A DNA stretch of 64,000 nt from Neoechinorhynchus agilis (lineage: Eukaryota > Acanthocephala): positions 2,046,001 through 2,110,000 of the forward strand of contig CM121343.1 of assembly GCA_051530055.1 (NCBI GenBank), read 5' to 3'. The position numbers and the translations under genes are program-made. This document shows positions 46,745 through 58,797 of the stretch, piece after piece. A model generated the notes under the pieces. The model was not told where the DNA came from and ran no database searches. It saw only the letters and a program-made list of their open reading frames with translations. The first letter of the stretch is position 1, and each line of letters opens with the position of its first letter.

Positions 46745-48880
46745 GTTAGTTAATTGACAATGTTTCACTTCAAACTTAGAACAAACCGTTGTTAGACTCA
46801 TTGTAGCGAATGTTGTTTCGGGATTTTCCTCTCAGTTTTATAGTAGCGTTAACGCGTGCGCATGCTGCAACTTAATTGGCTGATAGGCCGCTTGTCATTT
46901 CTTGGTACCGCTTTGATTGTAGTACTGCTGTATTTCAGAGTGCATCAATCGTGCAGCATGAATTAGTAGTTGCTTGTTAGTCGAAAAGTAAGCCAGGAAT
47001 TTTTGATGTTATTACTGATCTCTGGAGAAAATTAAAATTTATGTATGTAAATCATCGGACTCGATTACAAGAATAGCTTTTATCGCTCACAGGTGGAGTC
47101 TCAGCATCTAAAATGCAAAGACGTTTATATCTTTCGGAACCATTTAAAATCTAACAGTAAGTTATACAGCAATCAAAATTGTTAACACCCAAAGCACATT
47201 TACGCTCGCAAACAGCTAAAACCAAGATACTTATTATTCATATAGTTGTCCTAACTTGGTTATCAAAACGACCCGACGTTGACACCTACACTATTTTCAT
47301 ATGTAATCACCGCTGGGAATAGCCAACCAGAGTCATACCAGGCGTACTTCCGAGTTTCTAACATAAAACCTAAGAGAAGATGCATTAATTTTTAAAAATT
47401 ATTTCAGAGCAAACGCTCTCTAATCAATGTCGATGCTTTTCATCTGAACCAAAGATTGTATGTTGATGTATCTAAAAACCAAAGGAAAATCTAAATTTGC
47501 TAAAAAAAACATTGTTTCTGGAACACATACAACCAATTTAAGAAATTCGCTTTTAAGAGAAGCCGAAAAGCTTCCTTGATTTAATTTGCAATTGAAGTCC
47601 TTAAGGAATTTTGCAGTCTACGAAAATTAATACACTTGCTCATATCTTTTCCATCAAAGATTTAATTCTTAATTCAAAAAATACAATTTTTAAATATTTT
47701 TAGGAAAGTTCCCGCCTTTTGATTGGACCATCAGCTGCGTTTACTGAGTAACGCAACAAATTTTTCTTTTAGCTCACAAGTTCAATTCGTTGCATTTTTT
47801 TCATCGATTAATCATTAAAAAATTTTTTTATATAAACTCAATTGCACTCGCAGTAATCCTTATGCTGGTAGCATTTCTTTAATTAAAAATCAAAACTGTG
47901 ATTCTACGCGCTAATAAATATAAGCAACGATTCATATGGAATTATAAGCATGTTTATAAAAGAAATAAAAAAACGTTGTGATATTTAAAAAAGCAAGAAT
48001 TTCAACGTAAATATCTAGGATTATTCTATGATGAAAACAAAATAGAAACATTAATTCGGGAGTAATAACATCAAATATAGATTAGGAGCTCACCGACAAA
48101 AAAGTGTGGACGTCAATGCGAATGCGGGAAACTTGATAAATGTTGAACAGTCAAACAAAAGTTAGAATAATAATTTCGGCGGTCAATCAAGTTGATTGAT
48201 CTCTCGAAAAAAAGGGTATTTTTAGACTACGAAGTTTTGAGGAGTTTATGTTAAAAATAAATAGGAAGATACTCATCCGAATAGTAGTTTGATCGTAGCA
48301 ATGATTGAGAAGGTGAGGTTTCTTCTCTTTCGAAATATTTCAGTAGAATAAAATGATTTTTAAAAATCAAAATTTAACATCCTGATGGATTTTCTCTCGA
48401 TATGATTAATTCTAAAGTATTATGACAGGATTAATAATCTAAGTGGCCCAAGTTGATGTGATTTTGAACCCATTTCAGATTCGTCATAAAGACAAACTGT
48501 GCTAATAAATATTCTTTTAAATTGAAAAATGTTTAAAAATTAAGTTGGAAAACTCAATAAATAAAATAAAGAATTCCATGACCATTTAAACATACGATAA
48601 GTTTGAAACAAAAACACTTGAATTTGACCTTTTTTTTGCCCGTACAGGTCGCCTATACAAAATTGTGAGTTTGTAATCTATGGAAACAGAAAAGACCATA
48701 TCAAAACAGAAAATCTCAAATCTTTAATGATTCTTGAGTAAGATGGCTCACGTTTATTTTTTTGAACGTTGTCGTTCAAAATGATTCACAGTTTGCGGGT
48801 GTGTGTGTGTGTGCGTGAACCGAATAATAGAATCAGTAATATGTGACAATTTTTACCAATTGATTCATCACACTTTTTCA
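46745..48880. other. Intergenic, probable regulatory region of GFI1-like gene
   Basis: No genes recognised. 46840-46880 has GCGTTAACGCGTGCGCATGC. 48290-48410 is a half-copy of the MITE in the ATG16 intron (GAAATATTTCAGTAGAATAA, TGGATTTTCTCTCGATATG). 48795-48815 is a short GT microsatellite. Confidence 0.5.
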
Positions 48881-49019
48881 AATTCACTATGACAGTTGAG
48901 ATCAACTCTTCTCAAAAAGGCAGAGTCGTCGGATGGTGTAAGTGAATGAAGTGAGGGTAATATTTGATCTATTTTGAACTCGATGATAGAATCTGCAAAA
49001 TCATAGAAGATGCTTTAAA

Positions 49020-51338
49020 GACATTGAAATTTAATGATTGGAAGGTGCGTATGATAAATTGCACAAATCCCCCAATGTCTACTTAGTTTGAAGCAGAATC
49101 CAAGAGTGTCCAATGCCGATTTGAATAAATCTATGTTGCCGAGAACAGGACTTAAATCTGTCAGTGTCGCATCTAATGATGATTTACAAGCTGCGACATT
49201 GGAAGTTGACTTTGTAAATCAGTCTTGTACAATGGTGGGAATATATTCTCTTAGACATGTTTGACCAAATTACCGGTAAAAGGAAAAAACAAAGTTTAAG
49301 GATACATTTTTCCCTCCATGTGATACTTCAATCTATATAAACACTAAATCTCCAAAATTAAAGCAGAAAAAGATCAAGTGGAAACGAGCTTCGGATTTAC
49401 CCGGGGAATGGGTAATGTATTCTAGAACAACGGATCCATCTTGTATTATACAAGGTGAACTTGGAGATTGTTGGTAAATAGCATTTAGAAGAAAAAACAT
49501 TTCCTCATTTTCATAAAAAGGCTTATGAGTGCAATGGCTGTACTGTGCGAGAATCCAAAAATGGTCTCACAAATAATGTTGACCAAAACAATTTCGGAAA
49601 ATGGAATGTACATAGCTAGAATATGTCTTGACGGAATGTGGACTCGAGTGTCGATTGATGATTATTTGCCTGTTAATTCAGATGGAACCTTAGTTTTCTC
49701 AAGAGTAAGTGAAGTTGATTCGTACCTGCAGTCTATTTCCAAATTTATTCCATCATGTGGGTGATAAGAGTTTCTTTTCGTAAAATCTCTAAAGTGCAGG
49801 TTCTTTGAATGCCAAATCGAGATTCGATCGGGCATTATTTTGTCCCTGCATTTCAGGTGATTTTCCCTGAAACGCTTGTCAACAAAAAGATAATCGGCGT
49901 TGAGAGGGGCAAAAACTAAATAATTATTATCGTTTAATGTGGTATAAAGACAAAAGATAATCAACTATGGGTGCCTCTGGTGGAAAAAGCCGTAGCTAAG
50001 GTCTGCGGGTCATACGAGGCCATTATCAAAGGACACTGTATTGATGGTTTAATGATGCTTACCGGAGCGCCATGTGAGACGATATTTACAAGAGATATCA
50101 CAAAAAAAGGGGAATTGTGGAATACTTTAATCACTAACAAAACATCAGGGTAATTCGAGCATTATATTATTTAGAAGCATTGAAATGCCGTGTATATTTA
50201 TTCTAGATTTCTAATGAGCTGCGCATGTGGAAGCTATAAGATTCCGAGAGCTGAATATACAGATATTGGTTTAGAAGCATTTCATGCTTATTCAATTCTA
50301 GACTTTGATGAGTACAAAAAGGACCGAATCATAAAACTTCGTAATCCATGGGGAAGGTGAATATTTTCAGAGAAATCCATATTTATGTTTGAAAGAACTT
50401 TTCGCTAGTACACTATGGAGAGGTGATTATTCATCAAAGTCTTCAATATGGACGCATTCTACAATAGTCAACTACGATCCATCTAACCTTGCAAAAAATG
50501 GAATCTTTTGGATTAGTCTATCTGACTTTTTAAAATATTTTAACTCTATAGATATTTGTCGATCAAGTATTGATTATTACGAGTCTAGAATAAGGTTCAA
50601 AGGTCAATTAATCTGTCAGCTGCTGACTGTTTCAAAACCAACTGAGCTTACAGTTACACTCCACCAAAAACGATTGCATGAAAAGAATGAGCATAAGGAT
50701 ATAATGATTATTGTATTATCATATGAATCAATATTACAGGCGTTCTTGAATAAGACATCTAAGTTCAAGAATGTCTGTTCTGAAATATTTGACAAGAAGT
50801 AGAAGGGTTGTTAGAGAATCATTTACACAATGTTCTATTGATCTAACACCAGGCAGGTATTTGATTGCAGGAATTTCATTCTGTGGTCTTCCACCTTACT
50901 CTACACTCGTTATTCGAACTATTAAAAAAAGCCGGATAGAAGAACTAATATCGAATGAGCGAGTTTTGTTCCACAAAATTATGATAGAATTAGCAAAAAG
51001 TGCTGAATCAGTTTTTACGGTTAGTTTTCTAAGAAAAATTAACATTGGTTTAAAATAAACACTTTAAGGTAAATGAATGCGGTGGTGCTATTTATCAGCT
51101 GATCGACAGGATGACCGGCTTATTGGTTGTAGCAATAAACCCGCATTCAACATATTCCATGCGAGTTTATTGTGATTGTTCATCGTCGGAAAACGTGGAA
51201 TCCGTTGTGGGGAAAAAAGTTACGGTCGATAAAATAAGTCCACGGTCAGCTTGTGTTATTAATGTTTTAACACACAAAGATACGACGATATCATACGTTG
51301 TATCTTCAAAAATTAAAGCCAATGTTATTAGGAAATAA
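49020..51338 (+). CDS. CAPN15: SOL-type calpain (calpain-15 / small optic lobes)
   Basis: Calpain-15/SOL is a cytosolic calpain-like cysteine protease. Exons: 49087-49234, 49283-49473, 49521-49704, 49950-50149, 50207-50356, 50409-50762, 50797-51019 and 51069-51338, with introns of 34-57 nt plus one of 245. The full catalytic triad is visible: Cys in IIQGELGDCW, His in GLEAFHAYSILD, Asn in IIKLRNPWG. SOL-specific blocks follow: TLWRGDYSSKSSIWT, NGIFWISLSDFLKYFNSIDI and SRRVVRESFTQCSIDLTPGR. The C-terminal SOH domain is MTGLLVVAINPHSTYSMRVY, CDCSSSENVESVV. The N-terminus is short. The RanBP2-type zinc fingers of other SOL proteins are at best represented by VDFVNQSCTM near 49215, and the first exon (about 48889-49030) is not resolved. 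The protease appears intact. Confidence 0.9.
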
Positions 51339-51344
51339 GCGTTT

Positions 51345-52555
51345 AAACTTTGTGCCTTCGAGAATGCGACTCAGGTTGTTTCTGAATTTAAACCGCTCAT
51401 CTGTTGAGTGCTTGAGGTAAATTAAAATTGTCTTGGGTTATTATCTTCGGGGGAAAAAGACTTTTGGTAGCTTTGCAACCTTATTAGGATTGAAATTCAC
51501 TAATCTGTATTTCCCCGATATTTAACCTCTCGGGTAATTCCGACATTTCTCCAACGTTTGCAATTCTTTTAATATTCACAAAATGAGCTTTATGTCGTTG
51601 GCAATGGCAGTGATAAGTCATCCTATGAAGCAGTCGTCCAGATACCAAATAGCCACGAGAGCAGTCGTCCAGATACCAAATAGCCACGAGCGACCAAGAT
51701 ATTAAATGCGAACAGAAGGAAGCCATGTTCCAAATTATCGTTGTATATTGCTGGAATCTCATTGTGATCGATAATCACATATCTGATACCAAATCGCTGC
51801 TAACGATGTAATTAATAAGTTTAAATTCACCACTAATCATCAATTGGTTTGAATTGTGGTGGTATTATTGGAACGAATGGGAAAAATCGGGATAGCAGGG
51901 CAAAAAGGTTTGCAGGGATCGTTACAATGCTAAAGATTGAACAATTAAGAGCAAATAACTGCTTTTCTCCAATTAAGACTACGTTTTGATTGGTGCAATT
52001 TACATGAATGGTTAAGTAACGCCGTAAAAATTGCTATATTAATAAATTCGCCCCTTTGATTTATCGATTTTAGGAAATTCTCATTGAAATGAAAGCATCG
52101 TAGCTGTTTTCTAATGCGATCATAAATACGATATTTTAACGAAAAACTCCAGCATAGATGACGCAGAGAATTTCTTAAGTTAAAAAGGGAAAAGGTGGTA
52201 AAATATTACATATACAAGAAAAATCCCACGCATCGCATCTAAAAAAAGAAACTAACTTTTTTACACCAGCTCAAGTGACCGAAATAACAGTTTTTAATTC
52301 TTGTAAGCAATTCTAAGAAATGTTTGTTAGAATTCTTAACCTCTTATTTCATACGCATTACCATTAATCGTTGAAAATTCATTAGTTTCCTGTTTTCATT
52401 TCTGCTCTGACTATACAAATTTATCTCTGTAGGACAATTATTTTTTGATTCCTTTAATATTTTCGACGAATTCACAATCAGTTCCAAAACAAAAACGTGT
52501 AACTTCAACAGACATTTTCTCGCTTCGCTTGGAACTTGGATACTGGATCAAATTT
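51345..52555. other. Intergenic with a 34-bp direct repeat
   Basis: At about 51622-51690 AGCAGTCGTCCAGATACCAA, ATAGCCACGAG occurs twice in direct tandem. No gene supported. Confidence 0.5.
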
Positions 52556-52559
52556 TAAC

Positions 52560-52980
52560 CCTCTTCCCAAAAAACCCCTTCAACTTCGCCAGTCATGGAT
52601 AAAACACGAACGAGCTTCTCAGCAGGATTCTGTGAGGTTTGTGATGAGATTTTCTCCCCGATGAAAACAGGAGTTCTAAGGGTTCATGGCCCCGTGATTC
52701 ACGCTGCGGCGGTTCCGGTTCATCCCCAAAGTCCATTGATTGTGGGCCTAAAAATCCTATCACCAGTACAAAATTAAATTCCATTTGAAGGGAATATTGT
52801 ACGAGTTTTGCCTAGAGACGTTCTTAAAATAATCCCAAGGGGCACGTGATATCAGGCCGCAAAGAGATTCACCTCTATATTGACAGACTGCATTGAAGCT
52901 AACTCAGAGTTTTCGTGGATGCGTCTCTTTGTGTTCCCCAGATTAGTGTTTTCCGCCATTGATATTACTGGCAGTCTTAC
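52560..52980 (+). mobile_element. LINE-B 5' ORF fragment with zinc-finger start
   Basis: Frames read FCEVCDEIFSPMKTGVLRVH, then (another frame) VLPRDVLKIIPRG, AAKRFTSILTDCIEANSEFS and WMRLFVFPRLVFSA. This resembles the N-terminal zinc-knuckle plus VLKRIPRASR-x-AA-KL-SIL region of a widespread non-LTR element, the same lineage as the RT at 60.3 kb. Broken by frame changes. Confidence 0.55.
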
Positions 52981-53096
52981 CACGAAACTCAATAGTTGGC
53001 CGCAAAGCTTGCAATCCATCCCTATTTTTCCAAAAGCATTGTACTCATTCAAAATAGCTAATTTTTGGTCAGTAAATAATTTTAACTCTGTCGCCC

Positions 53097-53513
53097 TCAG
53101 TGATAACAAACGTTGGCATCCTTACAAACGAGACACTCAGTGCACTTTGGATCGTGTCTTGTGCAGGTGGTGCCGCCAAGAGTTAAACGAACTCCATTCA
53201 CGGCGCCAAAGTCCAAGAGCCGTGCGTTAGGCCATCGATGGAGGTACTGTCCTTCAAAGTAAATTCGCTGCATGCACAGAGGAATGCATGAAACCTTCGC
53301 GATTTTCTCTTGGAGATCCGATACTCTGATAGGCCTATCTCTTTGCAAGTACAACGGCAACATCGTTGAACCGTGTTGAACTTCCAAATTGACGACGTAC
53401 ATGCCTTTGAGAGGGTAGTCGTGGCACGGTGTTTCCATTCTGAAGACGAAGTTGATGAACGTCCCACTACTAAATTTTGAACATAATAGATATTTAGTTG
53501 CCATGGTGATCAA
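53097..53513 (-). CDS. Ubiquitin-like domain protein, partial
   Basis: The frame begins MITMATKYLLCSKFSSGTFI. From about residue 38 it has a ubiquitin-like fold pattern: MYVVNLEVQHGSTMLPLYLQ, RDRPIRVSDLQEKIAKVSCI, PLCMQRIYFEGQYLHRWPNA, RLLDFGAVNGVRLTLGG. A cysteine-rich stretch follows (CTRHDPKCTECLVCKDANVC), suggesting the start of a zinc-binding domain. The stop right after may be avoided by splicing: a 68-nt intron from about 53130 would continue into NEYNAFGKIGMDCKLCGQLL with another CxxC. Membership is unclear (Parkin- or UHRF-like architectures both start with a ubiquitin-like domain, but neither is a convincing match). It lies between LINE-B fragments on the other strand. Confidence 0.55.
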   Translation of the reverse strand: MITMATKYLLCSKFSSGTFINFVFRMETPCHDYPLKGMYVVNLEVQHGSTMLPLYLQRDRPIRVSDLQEKIAKVSCIPLCMQRIYFEGQYLHRWPNARLLDFGAVNGVRLTLGGTTCTRHDPKCTECLVCKDANVCYH

Positions 53514-53519
53514 TCCGTA

Positions 53520-53825
53520 GAGCCAACGTATTTAAGCTTAATTAGTTCTGTTTTTTTTGTAATTAAATCCAATTCAAGTTTACTTATAAGCAATTGCTCT
53601 CTTTAGCACTGGAAATAAAAGCAGCTTTGCTTAATGACTGCAGCAACGGTACAAACAATCAATAAATAAGATCTTTTATATCTAGCTTTGTACGATTAAA
53701 CGTCGTAAATGATATCCTTTTTTTCAGGGTCAAAGGGGTTCAAAATCATTTATCGCCGATGCTTTCACCGTCTCGTCTATTGGTGAATGTCTTCTAATGG
53801 TGGTCTCTATCGCATTCGGAATGGG
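53520..53825. other. Spacer with a SINE-1 scrap
   Basis: 53728-53765 (GGGTCAAAGGGGTTCAAAAT, TTTATCGCCGATG) matches the end of the SINE-1 head. Otherwise no feature. Confidence 0.5.
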
Positions 53826-53829
53826 CATG

Positions 53830-54105
53830 GTTTCTGAATACAAAACGTGGTTATTGAACATCAAATCATACTGATCATAAGATCATTTTCCATTGGCATT
53901 CACCCGAATTTCCTCATTTCTCTCCACAAAACGTGGTTATTGAACAACAACGGGGTCAGAAATAGAAGTTCAACAAGGGGATCCTTTGGGCCCGATAGCC
54001 TTCTCACTCGCATTCAATCCCGTCGCGCATTCTCTCCAGTCAAACTTTAACGGCTGATACCTTTATGGTGCCGGATTTGCAGACACTCGTGAAGGAGACG
54101 GTACT
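53830..54105 (+). mobile_element. LINE-B reverse-transcriptase core fragment
   Basis: The frame VQQGDPLGPIAFSLAFNPVA, HSLQSNFNG is the GVQQGDPLGPLLF block of non-LTR reverse transcriptases, followed closely by YLYGAGFADT where YLDD would be. A short upstream part, NFLISLHKTWLL, also fits. Inactive fragment. With 52560-52980 it may be the remains of one insertion. Confidence 0.7.
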
Positions 54106-57100
54106 GATCCGCCTCCTGGAGGTATCTGAGAATCCGGAGGAATGTCAGTAGTTGTGTCGAGGTGGTCAAGTGGGCTAATGCTCTTGATCCGAGTTAAGGG
54201 TCAACTGGTTCGAATCCATTACCACCAATGACGCACAACCAAAGGGGACGAAATACCTCGTTGAAGCGAGAAAACTCACTGATCCGCCTCCTGGAGGTAT
54301 CTGAGAATCCGGAGGAATGTCAGTAGTTGTGTCGAGGTGGTCAAGTGGGCTAATGCTCTTGATCCGAGTTAAGGGTCAACTGGTTCGAATCCATTACCAC
54401 CAATGACGCACAACCAAAGGGGACGAAATACCTCGTTGAAGCGAGAAAACTCACTGATCCGCCTCCTGGAGGTATCTGAGAATCCGGAGGAATGTCAGTA
54501 GTTGTGTCGAGGTGGTCAAGTGGGCTAATGCTCTTGATCCGAGTTAAGGGTCAACTGGTTCGAATCCATTACCACCAATGACGCACAACCAAAGGGGACG
54601 AAATACCTCGTTGAAGCGAGAAAACTCACTGATCCGCCTCCTGGAGGTATCTGAGAATCCGGAGGAATGTCAGTAGTTGTGTCGAGGTGGTCAAGTGGGC
54701 TAATGCTCTTGATCCGAGTTAAGGGTCAACTGGTTCGAATCCATTACCACCAATGACGCACAACCAAAGGGGACGAAATACCTCGTTGAAGCGAGAAAAC
54801 TCACTGATCCGCCTCCTGGAGGTATCTGAGAATCCGGAGGAATGTCAGTAGTTGTGTCGAGGTGGTCAAGTGGGCTAATGCTCTTGATCCGAGTTAAGGG
54901 TCAACTGGTTCGAATCCATTACCACCAATGACGCACAACCAAAGGGGACGAAATACCTCGTTGAAGCGAGAAAACTCACTGATCCGCCTCCTGGAGGTAT
55001 CTGAGAATCCGGAGGAATGTCAGTAGTTGTGTCGAGGTGGTCAAGTGGGCTAATGCTCTTGATCCGAGTTAAGGGTCAACTGGTTCGAATCCATTACCAC
55101 CAATGACGCACAACCAAAGGGGACGAAATACCTCGTTGAAGCGAGAAAACTCACTGATCCGCCTCCTGGAGGTATCTGAGAATCCGGAGGAATGTCAGTA
55201 GTTGTGTCGAGGTGGTCAAGTGGGCTAATGCTCTTGATCCGAGTTAAGGGTCAACTGGTTCGAATCCATTACCACCAATGACGCACAACCAAAGGGGACG
55301 AAATACCTCGTTGAAGCGAGAAAACTCACTGATCCGCCTCCTGGAGGTATCTGAGAATCCGGAGGAATGTCAGTAGTTGTGTCGAGGTGGTCAAGTGGGC
55401 TAATGCTCTTGATCCGAGTTAAGGGTCAACTGGTTCGAATCCATTACCACCAATGACGCACAACCAAAGGGGACGAAATACCTCGTTGAAGCGAGAAAAC
55501 TCACTGATCCGCCTCCTGGAGGTATCTGAGAATCCGGAGGAATGTCAGTAGTTGTGTCGAGGTGGTCAAGTGGGCTAATGCTCTTGATCCGAGTTAAGGG
55601 TCAACTGGTTCGAATCCATTACCACCAATGACGCACAACCAAAGGGGACGAAATACCTCGTTGAAGGAGAAAACTCACTGATCCGCCTCCTGGAGGTATC
55701 TGAGAATCCGGAGGAATGTCAGTAGTTGTGTCGAGGTGGTCAAGTGGGCTAATGCTCTTGATCCGAGTTAAGGGTCAACTGGTTCGAATCCATTACCACC
55801 AATGACGCACAACCAAAGGGGACGAAATACCTCGTTGAAGCGAGAAAACTCACTGATCCGCCTCCTGGAGGTATCTGAGAATCCGGAGGAATGTCAGTAG
55901 TTGTGTCGAGGTGGTCAAGTGGGCTAATGCTCTTGATCCGAGTTAAGGGTCAACTGGTTCGAATCCATTACCACCAATGACGCACAACCAAAGGGGACGA
56001 GATACCTCGTTGAAGCGAGAAAACTCACTGATCCGCCTCCTGGAGGTATCTGAGAATCCGGAGGAATGTCAGTAGTTGTGTCGAGGTGGTCAAGTGGGCT
56101 AATGCTCTTGATCCGAGTTAAGGGTCAACTGGTTCGAATCCATTACCACCAATGACGCACAACCAAAGGGGACGAAATACCTCGTTGAAGCGAGAAAACT
56201 CACTGATCCGCCTCCTGGAGGTATCTGAGAATCCGGAGGAATGTCAGTAGTTGTGTCGAGGTGGTCAAGTGGGCTAATGCTCTTGATCCGAGTTAAGGGT
56301 CAACTGGTTCGAATCCATTACCACCAATGACGCACAACCAAAGGGGACGAAATACCTCGTTGAAGCGAGAAAACTCACTGATCCGCCTCCTGGAGGTATC
56401 TGAGAATCCGGAGGAATGTCAGTAGTTGTGTCGAGGTGGTCAAGTGGGCTAATGCTCTTGATCCGAGTTAAGGGTCAACTGGTTCGAATCCATTACCACC
56501 AATGACGCACAACCAAAGGGGACGAAATACCTCGTTGAAGCGAGAAAACTCACTGATCCGCCTCCTGGAGGTATCTGAGAATCCGGAGGAATGTCAGTAG
56601 TTGTGTCGAGGTGGTCAAGTGGGCTAATGCTCTTGATCCGAGTTAAGGGTCAACTGGTTCGAATCCATTACCACCAATGACGCACAACCAAAGGGGACGA
56701 GATACCTCGTTGAAGCGAGAAAACTCACTGATCCGCCTCCTGGAGGTATCTGAGAATCCGGAGGAATGTCAGTAGTTGTGTCGAGGTGGTCAAGTGGGCT
56801 AATGCTCTTGATCCGAGTTAAGGGTCAACTGGTTCGAATCCATTACCACCAATGACGCACAACCAAAGGGGACGAAATACCTCGTTGAAGCGAGAAAACT
56901 CACTGATCCGCCTCCTGAAGTTATCTGAGAATCCGGAGGAATGTCAGTAGTTGTGTCGAGGTGGTCAAGTGGACTAATGCTCTTGATCCGAGTAGGGTCA
57001 ACTGGTTCGAATCCATTACCACCAATGACGCACAACCAAAGGGGACGAGATACCTCGTTGAAGCGAGAAAACTCACTGATCCGCCTCCTGGAGGTATCTG

Positions 57101-57805
57101 AGAATCCGGAGGAATGTCAGTAGTTGTGTCGAGGTGGTCAAGTGGGCTAATGCTCTTGATCCGAGTTAAGGGTCAACTGGTTCGAATCCATTACCACCAA
57201 TGACGCACAACCAAAGGGGACGAAATACCTCGTTGAAGCGAGAAAACTCACTGATCCGCCTCCTGAAGGTATCTGAGAATCCGGAGGAATGTCAGTAGTT
57301 GTGTCGAGGTGGTCAAGTGGGCTAATGCTCTTGATCCGAGTTAAGGGTCAACTGGTTCGAATCCATTACCACCAATGACGCACAACCAAAGGGGACGAGA
57401 TACCTCGTTGAAGCGAGAAAACTCACTGATCCGCCTCCTGGAGGTATCTGAGAATCCGGAGGAATGTCAGTAGTTGTGTCGAGGTGGTCAAGTGGGCTAA
57501 TGCTCTTGATCCGAGTTAAGGGTCAACTGGTTCGAATCCATTACCACCAATGACGCACAACCAAAGGGGACGAAATACCTCGTTGAAGCGAGAAAACTCA
57601 CTGATCCGCCTCCTGAAGTTATCTGAGAATCCGGAGGAATGTCAGTAGTTGTGTCGAGGTGGTCAAGTGGACTAATGCTCTTGATCCGAGTTAAGGGTCA
57701 ACTGGTTCGAATCCATTACCACCAATGACGCACAACCAAAGGGGACGAGATACCTCGTTGAAGCGAGAAAACTCACTGATCCGCCTCCTGGAGGTATCTA
57801 AGGAT
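54106..57805 (+). repeat. 175-bp satellite, about 21 units, tRNA-Ser-like head with Pol III boxes
   Basis: The unit contains GTCGAGGTGGTCAAGTGG (resembling the 5' end and A box of eukaryotic tRNA-Ser), CTAATGCTCTTGATCC, GAGTTAAGGGTCAACTGG, a perfect B box GGTTCGAATCC, ATTACCACCAATGACGCAC, GACGAAATACCTCG and CCGCCTCCTGGAGGTATCTG. Units are almost identical; only scattered changes occur. In the last 1.1 kb or so a GACGAGATACC variant alternates with GACGAAATACC, giving a 349-bp dimer. No TTTT occurs within the sense strand of a unit. Edge units are diverged. It is the body form of SINE-1 seen at 17.3, 19.4 and 27.4 kb. Confidence 0.97.
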
Positions 57806-57809
57806 CCGG

Positions 57810-58340
57810 AGAGATGTACGAACTCTTAGCGTTTCATCCGAGTTTAAGTGGTAACATCACTGCTCTGATGTAAAACAGTTTCTCCGGCCACCGAAAGTGC
57901 TAATTCACATCAATATAAAAGGAAAAAAGAACTGAAATCATATATTTTCCCAGATGTCGTGAGTCGTCGTCCGAAATCAAGTTTGGGACCACAAAAAGGT
58001 TGAAAACTGCTAATCTTGCTGGGTTCCCATTTTTTTCACACATGAAATCATTCACACCACCGCTCTGGATCACTCAGCGGCCGTCCTGGTGTATTGGTTG
58101 AAAGGACGGACGCAGCGTTCCCCGATTGCAGGAGCAGACTAATGTTTTGTAGGAGGAACGTCCCTGATCTCCGCTTGCCAGTGGTTCGTCTCCATTACGG
58201 TCCGGGATATATTTTAAATTGGCGCTACCACGGAAGAATCCAAGATCCAGCGGCACTTCAATATCCTTAGGTGTTCTTCTAATTGCTTCAGATTGGTTAT
58301 TTTCGCAAACTTTAGTTTTGCTATCTTTATTGTAAGATTG
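57810..58340. other. Spacer between satellite and prefoldin gene
   Basis: No gene supported. A GC-richer patch (58070-58200) has only short frames. Confidence 0.5.
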
Positions 58341-58342
58341 AT

Positions 58343-58797
58343 ATGGATACGCGTGTTTCTGATTCTAAAGTAAATATTGACCCGGACAATGATTTGTCGG
58401 TAGCATTCGCAAAGTTGAAGGAAAAGGAAGCCTCGGTAGAAAGACAAGTCCAGGTTTGCAATTCAGAACGATCAAAGTGTTGGATTGAATTGAGCGACTC
58501 AGAAATCGCGATCGATCGATTAGCCATCGGGGTGATTGTCTTTTTTAGTTGGATATTCGGATAAAGCATATAAATGATCTTCCTAAAAAGTATGAGAAGG
58601 TATATCATGGCGTGGGCAGATTGTATTTGCTAAAGGATCGACAATCAGTGTCTGAAATACATGAGCGCGATCGGAGTCAATTTCAAACGTGCATTAAGAA
58701 ATTGGATGAAAATATTAAAAGGATCCATGACGATTTTGAATCATCAAAGGATGCTGTTAGGCGTATTCTTGATCTCACGAAAGCCAAGGCGAAATAA
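58343..58797 (+). CDS. PFDN1: Prefoldin subunit 1
   Basis: Two exons, 58343-58531 and 58567-58797, joined by a 35-nt GT-AG intron (phase 0), give 139 residues starting MDTRVSDSKVNIDPDNDLSV. Prefoldin delivers unfolded actin and tubulin to the CCT chaperonin; subunit 1 is a beta-class subunit. The N-terminal helix AFAKLKEKEASVERQVQVCN is followed by the beta region EIAIDRLAIGHINDLPKKYE, KVYHGVGRLYLL (family pattern Y-GVGR-F-L), and a C-terminal coiled coil SQFQTCIKKLDENIKRIHDD, SSKDAVRRILDL. Human PFDN1 is 122 residues. The inverted-duplication arm begins exactly at the stop codon region, so the 3' UTR lies in duplicated DNA. Confidence 0.85.

Noticed and set aside
52595-52784. Proline-rich minus-strand frame opposite the LINE-B zinc finger
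   Set aside because: Shadow of the LINE-B coding strand.
54150-54230. Functional tRNA genes in tandem
   Set aside because: A and B boxes are present, but the 3' acceptor strand does not pair with GTCGAGG and the anticodon arm does not fold cleanly, so it is a tRNA relic.
54106-57805. CRISPR array (regular repeats)
   Set aside because: There are no unique spacers; whole 175-bp units are repeated, the host is a eukaryote, and no cas genes exist.
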